Below are positions 16,720 to 24,062 of a stretch of 64,000 nt of DNA, one piece after another. Positions within the stretch are counted from its first letter, which is position 1. Each line of letters starts with the position of its first letter. Source of the DNA: Xanthomonas hortorum (GTDB lineage: Bacteria; Pseudomonadota; Gammaproteobacteria; Xanthomonadales; Xanthomonadaceae); NCBI RefSeq assembly GCF_002940005.1, contig NZ_MDEF01000003.1. One strand, 5' to 3'. The notes beneath the pieces were generated by a model that was given only the letters and a program-made list of their open reading frames with translations, was not told the DNA's origin and made no database searches. Made by a program: the position numbers and the translations under genes.

Positions 16720-17943
16720 TTATCGGATATTGATGATCGTCTGGGTGACCTGGTCCTGGGTCGAGATCATCTGCGAGTTGGCCTGGAAGTTGCGTTGGGC
16801 CACGATCATGTTCACCAACTGCTCGGTCAGGTCCACCGTGGAGGCTTCCAGCGAGCCGGATTCGATCTGGCCCAGGTCCGAGGTGTCCGGTGCGCCGATG
16901 CGGGCGGCGCCGGAGGTATAGCTTTCGGCCCACATGTTGTTGCCCTGCGACTGCAGGCCCTGCGGGTTGACGAAGCTGCTCAGCGCGACCTGGCCCAGCG
17001 CCTTGTCGGCACCGTTGGAGTAGCGCGCGAACACCACGCCGCTGGTGTCGATGCTGATCTCGTTGAGCTTGCCGCTGGCATAACCGTCCTGGCGGGTGTC
17101 GCGCAGTGCGAACGCTTCGCCGTACTGGGTGGAGCCAGTGACGTTGAGCTGCATGTTCAGCACGCCGGCGCCGGTGCTCGGGGTGAACGGGTCCATCGCG
17201 ATGATGCCGTTAGCCGGGTTGGTCAACGCACCGGTGTCGGAGAACTGCAGCGCGGTCGGGGCACCGACCGCGGCGCCGTCCACGTAGTTATGCACCTGCC
17301 ATTCGTTCGGGTTGGCGGTCTTGACGAAGTAGGAGGTCTGCACATGGCTGACGCCCAACGAATCGTAGACATTGATGCCGCCGGTGGAATGGCTATAGGT
17401 CTTGTCGTCGGCCGGGTTGAACGGGGTGACCGTCGGTGCGGTGGCATTACCGGGCAGGGTGAAGGCCAGGTTGACCGTGGAGGTCGACTTGGGCGGGCTA
17501 TCGGTGGTCAGCAACTGCAGGTCCGACAAACGGCCCACGTCGAAGCCATTGCCGCTGGGATTGGGCGCGAATACCTGCAGGCGTGCGCCTTGCGGGTTGA
17601 TCACATACCCGTTGGCATCGGTCTGGAAGTTGCCCGCGCGGGTGTACATCTTGGCGCCGTTGGAGGACACGGCGAAGAAGCCTTCGCCGGAGATCGCCAG
17701 GTCCAGGCTGCGCCCGGTCGGGTCGATATTGCCCTGCGAAAACTGCTGCGCCACATTGCTGACGCGCACGCCCGAACCCACCGCATTGCGCGACAGACCA
17801 TAGCTGGTGCTCTGGAACATGTCGGCAAACTCGGCACGCGATTCCTTGAAACCGGTCGTGTTGACGTTGGCGATGTTGTTGGAGGTGACGTTCAGATCGG
17901 CATTGGCTGCGTTGATGCCGGACAACGAGGTATTGAAAGCCAT
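16720..17943 (-). CDS. flgE: Flagellar hook protein FlgE
   Basis: Main subunit of the hook that joins the rod to the filament. The start MAFNTSLSGINAANADLNVT followed by NNIANVNTTGFKESRAEF is the conserved N-terminal coil and rod motif. LDLAISGEGFFAVSSNGAKM is the next hallmark, and the C terminus ends with NMIVAQRNFQANSQMISTQD. At 407 residues it is within the family range. It is read from the minus strand after flgD with a 31-bp gap and so belongs to the flgB-flgC-flgD-flgE-flgF transcript driven by the sigma-54 promoter upstream of flgB. Confidence 0.98.
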   Translation of the reverse strand: MAFNTSLSGINAANADLNVTSNNIANVNTTGFKESRAEFADMFQSTSYGLSRNAVGSGVRVSNVAQQFSQGNIDPTGRSLDLAISGEGFFAVSSNGAKMYTRAGNFQTDANGYVINPQGARLQVFAPNPSGNGFDVGRLSDLQLLTTDSPPKSTSTVNLAFTLPGNATAPTVTPFNPADDKTYSHSTGGINVYDSLGVSHVQTSYFVKTANPNEWQVHNYVDGAAVGAPTALQFSDTGALTNPANGIIAMDPFTPSTGAGVLNMQLNVTGSTQYGEAFALRDTRQDGYASGKLNEISIDTSGVVFARYSNGADKALGQVALSSFVNPQGLQSQGNNMWAESYTSGAARIGAPDTSDLGQIESGSLEASTVDLTEQLVNMIVAQRNFQANSQMISTQDQVTQTIINIR

Positions 17944-17974
17944 GGATGAGGTCCTTTAAGTGTCGGTTGCCGGC

Positions 17975-18640
17975 TCAGCTGACGCGGAGCACGTTGGCGA
18001 GCGGGGAAGTGCCTAGCCCGGTCAGGTTGAGATACAGGCCGTCGGAGCCGATCGTGACGCTGTCCACCGGCGCGTCCACGTAGGTGGCCAATTTGCTTTT
18101 GGAACCGGCGGTGTCGGTCTGGGTGGCGGTGACGCCGTATTTGCCCGCTGCCATGCGGTTGCCGTTGGCATCGGTGCCGTCCCAGGCGAACGACACCTCA
18201 CCGGCGGCACTGGACGGCACGCTGAGCTGTTTGACGAAGGTGCCGTTGGCGTCGGTGATTTCGAAGTTGACCGTGCCGGCCGCTGTTGCGGCGACCACGC
18301 CCTTGGCCGAGTTGGTGGCGTCGATGGACACCTGCGCCGACGGCACCAGCACGTTGTGGCCGACCAGCGCCGCGCCCTTGAGCACCTGATCGCTGCTTTG
18401 CGATGCAGAAAAATTGCTGACCTTGGTATTGAGATCGCCAATGCCCTGCACGGTGGAGAACTGCGCCAACTGGCCCAGAAACGCGCTGTTTTCCATCGGT
18501 TTGAGCGGGTCCTGGTGCTGCAGCTGCTCGGTCATCAACTTGAGGAAGTCGGCCTGGCCGAGCGCTTCTTCCTTCTTGGCGACGGTGCTGCTGGTGCTCA
18601 GGCCGAGCGTTTTATAGAGGTCACTGCCGATCGTGCTCAT
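17975..18640 (-). CDS. flgD: Flagellar hook capping protein FlgD
   Basis: Scaffold that caps the growing hook and directs FlgE assembly. The N-terminal part has the conserved QADFLKLMTEQLQHQDPLKP and ENSAFLGQLAQFSTVQGIGD. The C-terminal half carries the FlgD Ig-like/Tudor domain with VSFAWDGTDANGNRMAAGKY near residue 165. The 221 residues match the family. It sits between flgC (37 bp) and flgE in the standard order. Confidence 0.97.
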   Translation of the reverse strand: MSTIGSDLYKTLGLSTSSTVAKKEEALGQADFLKLMTEQLQHQDPLKPMENSAFLGQLAQFSTVQGIGDLNTKVSNFSASQSSDQVLKGAALVGHNVLVPSAQVSIDATNSAKGVVAATAAGTVNFEITDANGTFVKQLSVPSSAAGEVSFAWDGTDANGNRMAAGKYGVTATQTDTAGSKSKLATYVDAPVDSVTIGSDGLYLNLTGLGTSPLANVLRVS

Positions 18641-18677
18641 CTGGAAAGGTCCGTTAGTAAAGGTCAGCTAAGAAGGG

Positions 18678-19085
18678 TCAGCGACCCATCGTGAGAGTCG
18701 CGAGCGCCAGTTCCTTGGCGGTATTGAGCATTTCCACGCCGGCCTGGTAGTTGCGCGAGGCCGAGATCATGTTGACCATCTGCGCCACCGGGTCCACGTC
18801 GGGCGAGAACACGTAGCCGTCGGCATCGGCCAGCGGATGGCCGGGTTCGTAGCGACGGATCGGCGGTGCGTTGGTGGTGGTGATCTCCTTGACGTTCACC
18901 GAGGTCAGGCTGGGATCCTGGCGGTTCTGCTGGGCCTGGAAGATCGGCTCGATCGGCTTGTAGGTCGCCTCGGCCGAGCCTGCGACAGAGTCCGCATTGG
19001 CCAGGTTGGAGGCGATCGTGCTCAGCCGGACCGATTGCGCATGCAGCGCAGAGCCGGCCACATCGAAGATGGGAAGATTGCTCAT
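18678..19085 (-). CDS. flgC: Flagellar basal-body rod protein FlgC
   Basis: Proximal rod component. The start MSNLPIFDVAGSALHAQSVR with LSTIASNLANADSVAG shows the rod-protein N-terminal motif, and the C terminus has VDPVAQMVNMISASRNYQAG and the final coil. The 135 residues fit the usual length. Only 3 bases separate it from flgB. Same transcript as flgB. Confidence 0.97.
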   Translation of the reverse strand: MSNLPIFDVAGSALHAQSVRLSTIASNLANADSVAGSAEATYKPIEPIFQAQQNRQDPSLTSVNVKEITTTNAPPIRRYEPGHPLADADGYVFSPDVDPVAQMVNMISASRNYQAGVEMLNTAKELALATLTMGR

Positions 19086-19088
19086 GAC

Positions 19089-19490
19089 TTATTGGCCCGT
19101 GATCGCGGTGAGCATCGAGCGCACCTTGGATTCGAGGAAGCTCAGCGAGGCGCGGTATTCCAGCGCGGCGCGGCCGTAGGCAGCGCGTTCGGCGTCGGCA
19201 TCGACGGTGTTGCCGTCCAGGCTGGGCTGATCGGACTCGCGGGTGATCTGGAACGGGTTGAGCCCGCCGCTGCTGCCGATCTCGTAATGCTTGGCGTCGG
19301 TGGTCTGCATCAGACTGCCGTCGCGCACGCCTTCGGCGGATTTCAGCGCGGCCTCGAAGTCCATGTCCTTGGCCTTGTAGCCAGGGGTGTCCACATTGCT
19401 CAGATTGCTGGCAATGAGCTTCATGCGCTGCTCGCGCAGCGGCAGAGCATCGCCGTGGATGCCTAGGAAGGACGAAATGGAGTTGGACAC
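19089..19490 (-). CDS. flgB: Flagellar basal-body rod protein FlgB
   Basis: Most membrane-proximal of the rod proteins. The product SNSISSFLGIHGDALPLREQ is followed by RMKLIASNLSNVDTPGYKAK, the rod motif, and ends in LESKVRSMLTAITGQ. I chose the GTG at 19490 because it lies just after a GGGAGAG ribosome site and downstream of the sigma-54 promoter; an ATG far upstream in the same frame would place the promoter inside the gene. The result is 133 residues, the family norm. It is the first gene of the flgBCDEF operon. Confidence 0.95.
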   Translation of the reverse strand: MSNSISSFLGIHGDALPLREQRMKLIASNLSNVDTPGYKAKDMDFEAALKSAEGVRDGSLMQTTDAKHYEIGSSGGLNPFQITRESDQPSLDGNTVDADAERAAYGRAALEYRASLSFLESKVRSMLTAITGQ

Positions 19491-19522
19491 GGTGCTCTCC
19501 CGCGAAGTGTTACCAGGGAGAA

Positions 19523-19538
19523 AGCAAAGTTTGTGCCA
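19523..19538 (-). promoter_or_regulatory. Sigma-54 promoter for the flgBCDEF operon
   Basis: On the minus strand the sequence is TGGCACAAACTTTGCT: TGGCAC, five bases, then TTGCT, a full match to the -24/-12 consensus. It lies about 33 bases before the flgB GTG. Activation would need an enhancer-binding protein such as FleQ. Confidence 0.9.
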
Positions 19539-19818
19539 ATCGAGGTGGTACGGGCCGCAGAACGCGGAGAATGATCGGTGCTGCCGACGAACGGCGCCTT
19601 GGCCGTCCGCGAAACGCGATGGACCTGTGTCCGTCACGACGTTGATTCAATCAAGCGCGCCAAGCCGAAGGTTCGGCATTACCCGAGGCGCGGTCTGGCG
19701 TCAGCGGGTCTCACTTCAAAAGCGCGTCGACGCAACCGATATGACGCGGAGCCTTTTGCAGCCCGGCGCGACGCCTTGTTGCTGCTATCGGCTCGGATCC
19801 AGCAGCCGATTGGCCCGC

Positions 19819-20763
19819 TCAGGCCGCTTCGGCGACCACTTTCAGGCGCGCCAACACATAATCGGCCAATTCGTGGGCGCTGTACTTGGCCACGAAGGCA
19901 TTGGCGCCGACCTGTTCGACCATGGCGTTGTTGAACACACCCGACAACGAGGTATGCAACAGCACGTACAGGCCTTGCAGCCCCGGCGTGCGCCGGATTT
20001 CTGTCGTCAAGGTGTAGCCATCCATCGCCGGCATTTCGATGTCGGAGATCACCATCGCGTAGCGGTCGGCCGGATTCTCGCCTGACGCTGCCACTTGCAA
20101 GAGATGGTCCAGCGCCTGGCGGCCGTCCGACAACAAGGTGGCCGCGACGCCGAGTTGGTCGAGCACGCTGCGGATCTGTTGACGCGCCACCCGCGAGTCG
20201 TCCACCACCAGTACCTGGAACTGGCGGTCGTAGGCGACCAGCTGCAGCGAGGGATCCAGCTGCACATCCTTGCTGACCTTGGCGATGTCGGCGAGCACGC
20301 TTTCCACGTCGATCACCTGGATCAACTCACCCTGGAAGCGCGTTACCGCCGTCAAATAAGTGGCTTCGGCGCCAAGTTCCGGCGGCGGATGGATATCTTC
20401 CACCGCAATATTGACGATGCGCTCCACGCCGCTGACCAGAAAGCCCTGCACCGAGCGGTTGAATTCGGCCACCACCAGATAGCCAGGGCCGTTTTCGGAA
20501 AGCGTGTCGCGCTCCGGGTGGCCGATGGCTAAGCCTAAGTCCAGCACCGGCACCGAGCGCCCGCGCACGTCGGCAACGCCGGCGAACTCGGTCGGCAGGC
20601 CGGGGACCTGAAACAGGTCCGGACGGCGCAGCACTTCCTGCACCTTGAAGACGTTGACGCCAAAAAGCTGGCGCCCGCCCAGCCGGAACAGCAGCAGGGC
20701 CAGTCGATTGTGGCCAGCCAGACGGGTGCGCTGGTCGATGCGGTTGAGCAGATCGTGGGTCAT
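19819..20763 (-). CDS. cheV: Chemotaxis coupling protein CheV
   Basis: CheW-like adaptor with its own receiver domain, linking chemoreceptors to the CheA kinase. The CheW part covers about residues 18-165 (LFRLGGRQLFGVNVFKVQEV, VADVRGRSVPVLDLGLAIG). The receiver covers residues 182-305, with the acidic pair in VLVVDDSRVARQQ, the phospho-acceptor Asp in MVISDIEMPAMDGYTL and the conserved Lys in FVAKYSAHEL. The 314 residues match CheV. It precedes flgB in the same direction with a gap of about 330 bp holding the sigma-54 promoter (19523-19538) and otherwise no gene. A weak sigma-28-like arrangement lies upstream of its start but the spacing is off. Confidence 0.95.
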   Translation of the reverse strand: MTHDLLNRIDQRTRLAGHNRLALLLFRLGGRQLFGVNVFKVQEVLRRPDLFQVPGLPTEFAGVADVRGRSVPVLDLGLAIGHPERDTLSENGPGYLVVAEFNRSVQGFLVSGVERIVNIAVEDIHPPPELGAEATYLTAVTRFQGELIQVIDVESVLADIAKVSKDVQLDPSLQLVAYDRQFQVLVVDDSRVARQQIRSVLDQLGVAATLLSDGRQALDHLLQVAASGENPADRYAMVISDIEMPAMDGYTLTTEIRRTPGLQGLYVLLHTSLSGVFNNAMVEQVGANAFVAKYSAHELADYVLARLKVVAEAA

Positions 20764-20824
20764 GGGGCAGATATCGACAGCGCCATCGGAAAACTTGAGC
20801 GGTTTTAGCTTGGTTTGGGCGCTG

Positions 20825-20855
20825 TCGGGATTGGGGAGTCGGGATTCGGGATTCG
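20825..20855. repeat. Heptamer repeat upstream of cheV
   Basis: Units gggattggggagtcgggatt followed by cgggattcg, in the gap between divergent cheV and flgA. Confidence 0.8.
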
Positions 20856-20873
20856 CTCAAGCGCCGGGATGGG

Positions 20874-20897
20874 GTGATTCGGGATTCGGGATTGGCT
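20874..20897. repeat. Second heptamer repeat in the cheV-flgA gap
   Basis: Units ggtgattcgggattcgggat plus tgg, just downstream of the block at 20825-20855. Confidence 0.75.
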
Positions 20898-21038
20898 CAA
20901 AGGCGTGCACTAGCGAGTGGTCAGGCCGCTGCTGCTTCTGCGTCCTTGAAAGCTTAAGTGACAGTTGGTCGGATAGAGGCAGTGGGTGAAAGGGCCTTGG
21001 CAACGAGTAAACGAATCACCGGCAAAGCTGCCTTTGCG

Positions 21039-21066
21039 AATCCCCAATCCCGAATTCCCAATCCCC
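21039..21066. repeat. Heptamer repeat upstream of flgA
   Basis: Units gaatccccaatcccgaattc followed by ccaatccc, inverse in orientation to the two blocks near cheV. It ends 12 bases before the sigma-54 promoter of flgA. The full gap 20764-21126 otherwise holds no gene. Confidence 0.8.
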
Positions 21067-21077
21067 CGCAAAAAAAC

Positions 21078-21093
21078 CGGCACACCTCTTGCA
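21078..21093 (+). promoter_or_regulatory. Sigma-54 promoter for flgA
   Basis: CGGCAC, five bases (ACCTC), then TTGCA matches the -24/-12 consensus TGGCAC-N5-TTGCW with one mismatch at the first base. It lies 33 bases before the flgA ATG, the same distance as at flgB. Confidence 0.8.
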
Positions 21094-21126
21094 CTGTCTG
21101 TTTCATCTTCCTCCGGATCTGGTCCC

Positions 21127-21771
21127 ATGCGCCTGCTACTGCTTGTCATCTTGTTGGCTGCTGCTCCGGCCTGGGCCCAGAGTTACCAGTCTGTCGATTC
21201 CATTCGTGCTGCCGCCCTGGCCACCGTCGGCCCCGATGCCGAGGCCGAGGCCACGCTCGATCCGGGTCTGCGCATGCCGGCCTGCCCGATCGCGCTGCAG
21301 GCGCAGCCCACCGGGACCAACACGGTCGAAGTGGCCTGCCCGCAGCCGGCAGGCTGGCGTCTGTTCGTGCCGCTCAAGGTGCGTCGCAATCAGGACGTAC
21401 TGGTATTGCGCCGGGGCATCAGCGCTGGAGAAACCATCTCACTGGCCGATATCAGCATCGAGAAACGTGATGCCGCGCGCATTGTCGGTGCGGTACTGGC
21501 CGATCCGGTGGCTGCGGTGGGCAAGACCGCCCGGCGCATTCTGCCGGCCGGGTCGTTGCTGTCGTCGAACGATCTGGTCACGCAGCGGCTGGTGCGGCGC
21601 GGCGATACGGTGCCGCTGGTGTCGCGCAACGGCGGTCTGGAAGTGCGCATGAGCGGTCGCGCCTTGTCGGACGCTGGCGAAAACGAGCGCGTCTCGGTAG
21701 AGAACTCGTCCTCGCGCCGGGTAGTGCAGGGGATCGTCGAAGCGAGCGGGACCGTTGTGGTGTCCAGATAG
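21127..21771 (+). CDS. flgA: Flagellar P-ring assembly chaperone FlgA
   Basis: Periplasmic chaperone for P-ring formation by FlgI. The ATG at 21127 starts a signal peptide MRLLLLVILLAAAPAWAQS with cleavage after AWA. The mature protein has the SAF domain (VLRRGISAGETISLADISIE onward, about residues 95-155) and the C-terminal RRGDTVPLVSRNGGLEVRMS and NERVSVENSSSRRVVQGIV motifs. The 214 residues fit the family. A longer reading frame upstream includes translated heptamer repeat (IPNPEFPIP) and is rejected. flgM follows 66 bp later with its own sigma-28 promoter. Confidence 0.96.
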   Translation: MRLLLLVILLAAAPAWAQSYQSVDSIRAAALATVGPDAEAEATLDPGLRMPACPIALQAQPTGTNTVEVACPQPAGWRLFVPLKVRRNQDVLVLRRGISAGETISLADISIEKRDAARIVGAVLADPVAAVGKTARRILPAGSLLSSNDLVTQRLVRRGDTVPLVSRNGGLEVRMSGRALSDAGENERVSVENSSSRRVVQGIVEASGTVVVSR

Positions 21772-21781
21772 AAATTCGCTA

Positions 21782-21808
21782 TAAAGTTTTTTTTTGGCAT
21801 GCCGTTAT
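21782..21808 (+). promoter_or_regulatory. Sigma-28 (FliA) promoter for flgM
   Basis: TAAAGTTT, 11 bases, then GCCGTTAT matches the flagellar sigma-28 consensus TAAAGTTT-N11-GCCGATAA at 14 of 16 positions. It lies right after the flgA stop and about 30 bases before the flgM ATG, which would allow FlgM to control its own synthesis. Confidence 0.9.
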
Positions 21809-21837
21809 CCCCTACGACCTGTAGAGGAGTTCCTGAC

Positions 21838-22149
21838 ATGACCCAGAAAATCGAAGGCAATCTACCGACCGCCGCCACCCTTCGTACCGCCGCCACAAGC
21901 AGCAAGATCGCTTCGGCCGGTGAAGACCGCGCGTCCCCGATTGCAGCACTACCGCCCACCGACAGCGTCAAGCTGACCGGCGAGGCCACCAACCTGCAGA
22001 ACTTGCAGCGCACGCTTTCGCAGTCCTCGGCGATCGACACCGGTCGCGTCCAGGCAGTGAAGGAGTCGTTGCAGAACGGCAGCTATTCCATCAACCCGGA
22101 TGCCATCGCCAGCCGCATGATGGATCTGAATCAGCAACTGGCGGGTTAA
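21838..22149 (+). CDS. flgM: Anti-sigma-28 factor FlgM
   Basis: Binds sigma-28 (FliA) until the hook is complete, then leaves through the flagellar export channel. The ATG at 21838 follows a GAGGAG ribosome site. The disordered N-terminal half ends around PPTDSVKLTGEATNLQNLQR, and the C-terminal sigma-binding helices include IDTGRVQAVKESLQNGSYSI and NPDAIASRMMDLNQQL. The 103 residues match FlgM. It is followed 15 bases later by flgN, and a sigma-28 promoter precedes it. Confidence 0.95.
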   Translation: MTQKIEGNLPTAATLRTAATSSKIASAGEDRASPIAALPPTDSVKLTGEATNLQNLQRTLSQSSAIDTGRVQAVKESLQNGSYSINPDAIASRMMDLNQQLAG

Positions 22150-22164
22150 TCCCCAGCCGAAAGG

Positions 22165-22497
22165 ATGAACGTGAACGAGTTCCTGCAACGTCTCAGCGAC
22201 GCGCTGGCCGGCGAACGCCAGGCATTACTCGAGAACGACATCGATGGGTTGATGCGGCATACGCAAGACAAGCTCTCGGCACTGCGCGCGCTCGAAGCGC
22301 GAATGCCCGAAGGCGAAGAAGCGCGTCTGCGCGAACTGGCCGAAGCCAATCGCGCCAACGGCGCGCTGCTGGCACGCCGGCGTCGCGAAGTGAACTGGGC
22401 GCTGCGTCACCTGGGCCGCACCGAGAGTGCACCGTCCTATGACGCCAAGGGTCAATCGAGCGTACTGCGCGGCGGACGTTCGCTGGCAGTGGCTTAA
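22165..22497 (+). CDS. flgN: Flagellar export chaperone FlgN
   Basis: Cytoplasmic chaperone for the hook-filament junction proteins FlgK and FlgL. The 110-residue product is almost wholly helical (MNVNEFLQRLSDALAGERQA; LRELAEANRANGALLARRR), with the C-terminal tail expected to hold the substrate-binding region. Sequence is weakly conserved in this family, so the call rests on size, helical pattern and the flgM-flgN pairing. Confidence 0.88.
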   Translation: MNVNEFLQRLSDALAGERQALLENDIDGLMRHTQDKLSALRALEARMPEGEEARLRELAEANRANGALLARRRREVNWALRHLGRTESAPSYDAKGQSSVLRGGRSLAVA

Positions 22498-22650
22498 GCG
22501 ATTAACCTCGCGTAGAGCGTGCGTGCGCGTTGTCCAGCGCACATGCGCCGCGCGATCCGATCTGCCCGGCGTGCCAGATCGTGGCCTTGCGCAATACGGC
22601 ACGTGAGCGGTTGGGCGTATATTGACGCGTCTTCTACGCCGCCTCTTACC

Positions 22651-23886
22651 GTGACTGCCAAGTTTTTTCTCAATCAGACCTTATTGCCGTCTTCGGACAT
22701 GCTGCGCGCCTTCGGCGATCAGATGCTCGAGGGCGTATTGCTGTTCCGCGCAGACGGGCAGCTGATTCTGGCCAACGCCATCGCGCGCCAAAGCCTGTGC
22801 AAGGAAGACCCCGACGACGATCGCAATCTCGGCGAGCGGATCTCGCAGGTCTTGCCGTCCGATGCGCTCAATCAGGCGCGCAGCAAGGGCACCTGGACCG
22901 GTAGCCTGCCGGTCGGCGACCGCGTGGTCATCGCGCATCTGTACTACAACGAAGAGCAGGGCGTCGGGCATTTTCTGGCGTTGTTCCACAACATCGAAGG
23001 CCAGCAGGATTACGAGCGCGAGCTGCAACAGCGCCACGCCGAATTGCGCCAGGCCTACCTGCGCTTGAACGGTGCGCAGGACAAACTGCTGCAGTCGGAA
23101 AAGATGGCCTCCATCGGCCAGCTCGCTGCGGGCGTGGCGCACGAAATCAATAATCCGATCGGTTACGTGCACTCCAACCTGGGCAGCCTGCAGGAATATC
23201 TGCGCAGCCTGTTCACGCTGATCGAAGCCTACGAGCGCGCGCTGCAGGCGCCGGATCCGAAGGCGCTGATTCCCGAAATCGACGAGATCCGCAACCGCGC
23301 CGATATCGACTTCATCAGCCGCGATCTGCCGCAGCTGATGGCCGAATCGCGCGAAGGCATCGAACGGGTGACCCGCATCGTGCGCGACCTCAAGGACTTC
23401 TCGTATTCGGACCGTTCCGAGTCGTGGAAGATGGTGGACCTGCACGCCGGTCTCGAATCCACGATCAACATCATCTGGAACGAGCTCAAGTACAAGGTCA
23501 CGCTGGAACGCAATTACGCCGAGCTACCGCTGGTGGAATGCCTGCCGTCCGAGCTCAATCAGGTCTACATGAACATGCTGCTCAACGCCGGCCAGGCGAT
23601 CGTCGAGCGCGGCACGATTATCGTGACCACCGGCCGCGAAAGCACCGATGGCACCGAGCAGGTCTGGATCCAGTTCCAGGACACCGGCGCCGGCATCGTT
23701 CCGGACTTGATGCAACGCATCTTCGATCCGTTCTTCACCACCAAACCGGTCGGCAGCGGCACTGGTCTGGGCCTGTCGATTTCCTACGGCATCATCAACA
23801 AGCACCACGGCCGTATCGACGTCGAAAGCACACCGGGGCAGGGCGCGAGTTTCCGCATCGTGTTGCCGGTGCGGCAGCCGCGGTAG
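22651..23886 (+). CDS. PAS-containing sensor histidine kinase of the rav region
   Basis: Cytoplasmic histidine kinase. A PAS domain covers roughly residues 15-130 (MLEGVLLFRADGQLILANA). A coiled stretch leads to the dimerisation domain with SEKMASIGQLAAGVAHEINN, in which the phospho-acceptor His sits in HEINNP. The ATP-binding domain shows the N-box NMLLNAGQAI and the G-boxes QDTGAGIVPDLMQRIFDPFF and GSGTGLGLSIS. I chose the GTG at 22651 (TAKFFLNQ); the frame is open further upstream without a good ribosome site, and ATG 22699 is another choice. No membrane helix is seen. Near a RavR-like gene it may be RavA or RavS of Xanthomonas, but I cannot tell which. Confidence 0.9.
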   Translation: MTAKFFLNQTLLPSSDMLRAFGDQMLEGVLLFRADGQLILANAIARQSLCKEDPDDDRNLGERISQVLPSDALNQARSKGTWTGSLPVGDRVVIAHLYYNEEQGVGHFLALFHNIEGQQDYERELQQRHAELRQAYLRLNGAQDKLLQSEKMASIGQLAAGVAHEINNPIGYVHSNLGSLQEYLRSLFTLIEAYERALQAPDPKALIPEIDEIRNRADIDFISRDLPQLMAESREGIERVTRIVRDLKDFSYSDRSESWKMVDLHAGLESTINIIWNELKYKVTLERNYAELPLVECLPSELNQVYMNMLLNAGQAIVERGTIIVTTGRESTDGTEQVWIQFQDTGAGIVPDLMQRIFDPFFTTKPVGSGTGLGLSISYGIINKHHGRIDVESTPGQGASFRIVLPVRQPR

Positions 23887-23901
23887 CGCTGGCGCGCTGG
23901 G

Positions 23902-23948
23902 ATTGGTGATTCGGGATTAGGGATTAGGGATTAGGGATTAGGGATTGG
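23902..23948. repeat. Telomere-like heptamer array (ATTAGGG)
   Basis: Six to seven tandem 7-bp units, four of them perfect ATTAGGG, after the histidine kinase stop. It is the most regular array of this family in the window. Confidence 0.9.
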
Positions 23949-24032
23949 CAAGGGTAGCTTTGCGGCGCGCTTGCCGTTTGCCTTGCTTTAGCAAATCTTC
24001 GGTTGCAGCTCCCGACTACCGCTGCCGGCTTT

Positions 24033-24062
24033 AACCAATCCCCAATCCCGAATCCCTACTCC
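24033..24062. repeat. Inverse heptamer block after the ravR stop
   Basis: Units aaccaatccccaatcccgaa and tccctactcc, inverse to the array at 23902-23948. With it, it could form a hairpin between two convergent genes and act as a transcription end. Confidence 0.8.

Noticed and set aside
20763..20815. Sigma-28 promoter for cheV
   Set aside because: TAAA and TCCGAT are present but two bases too close; another alignment is one base too far.
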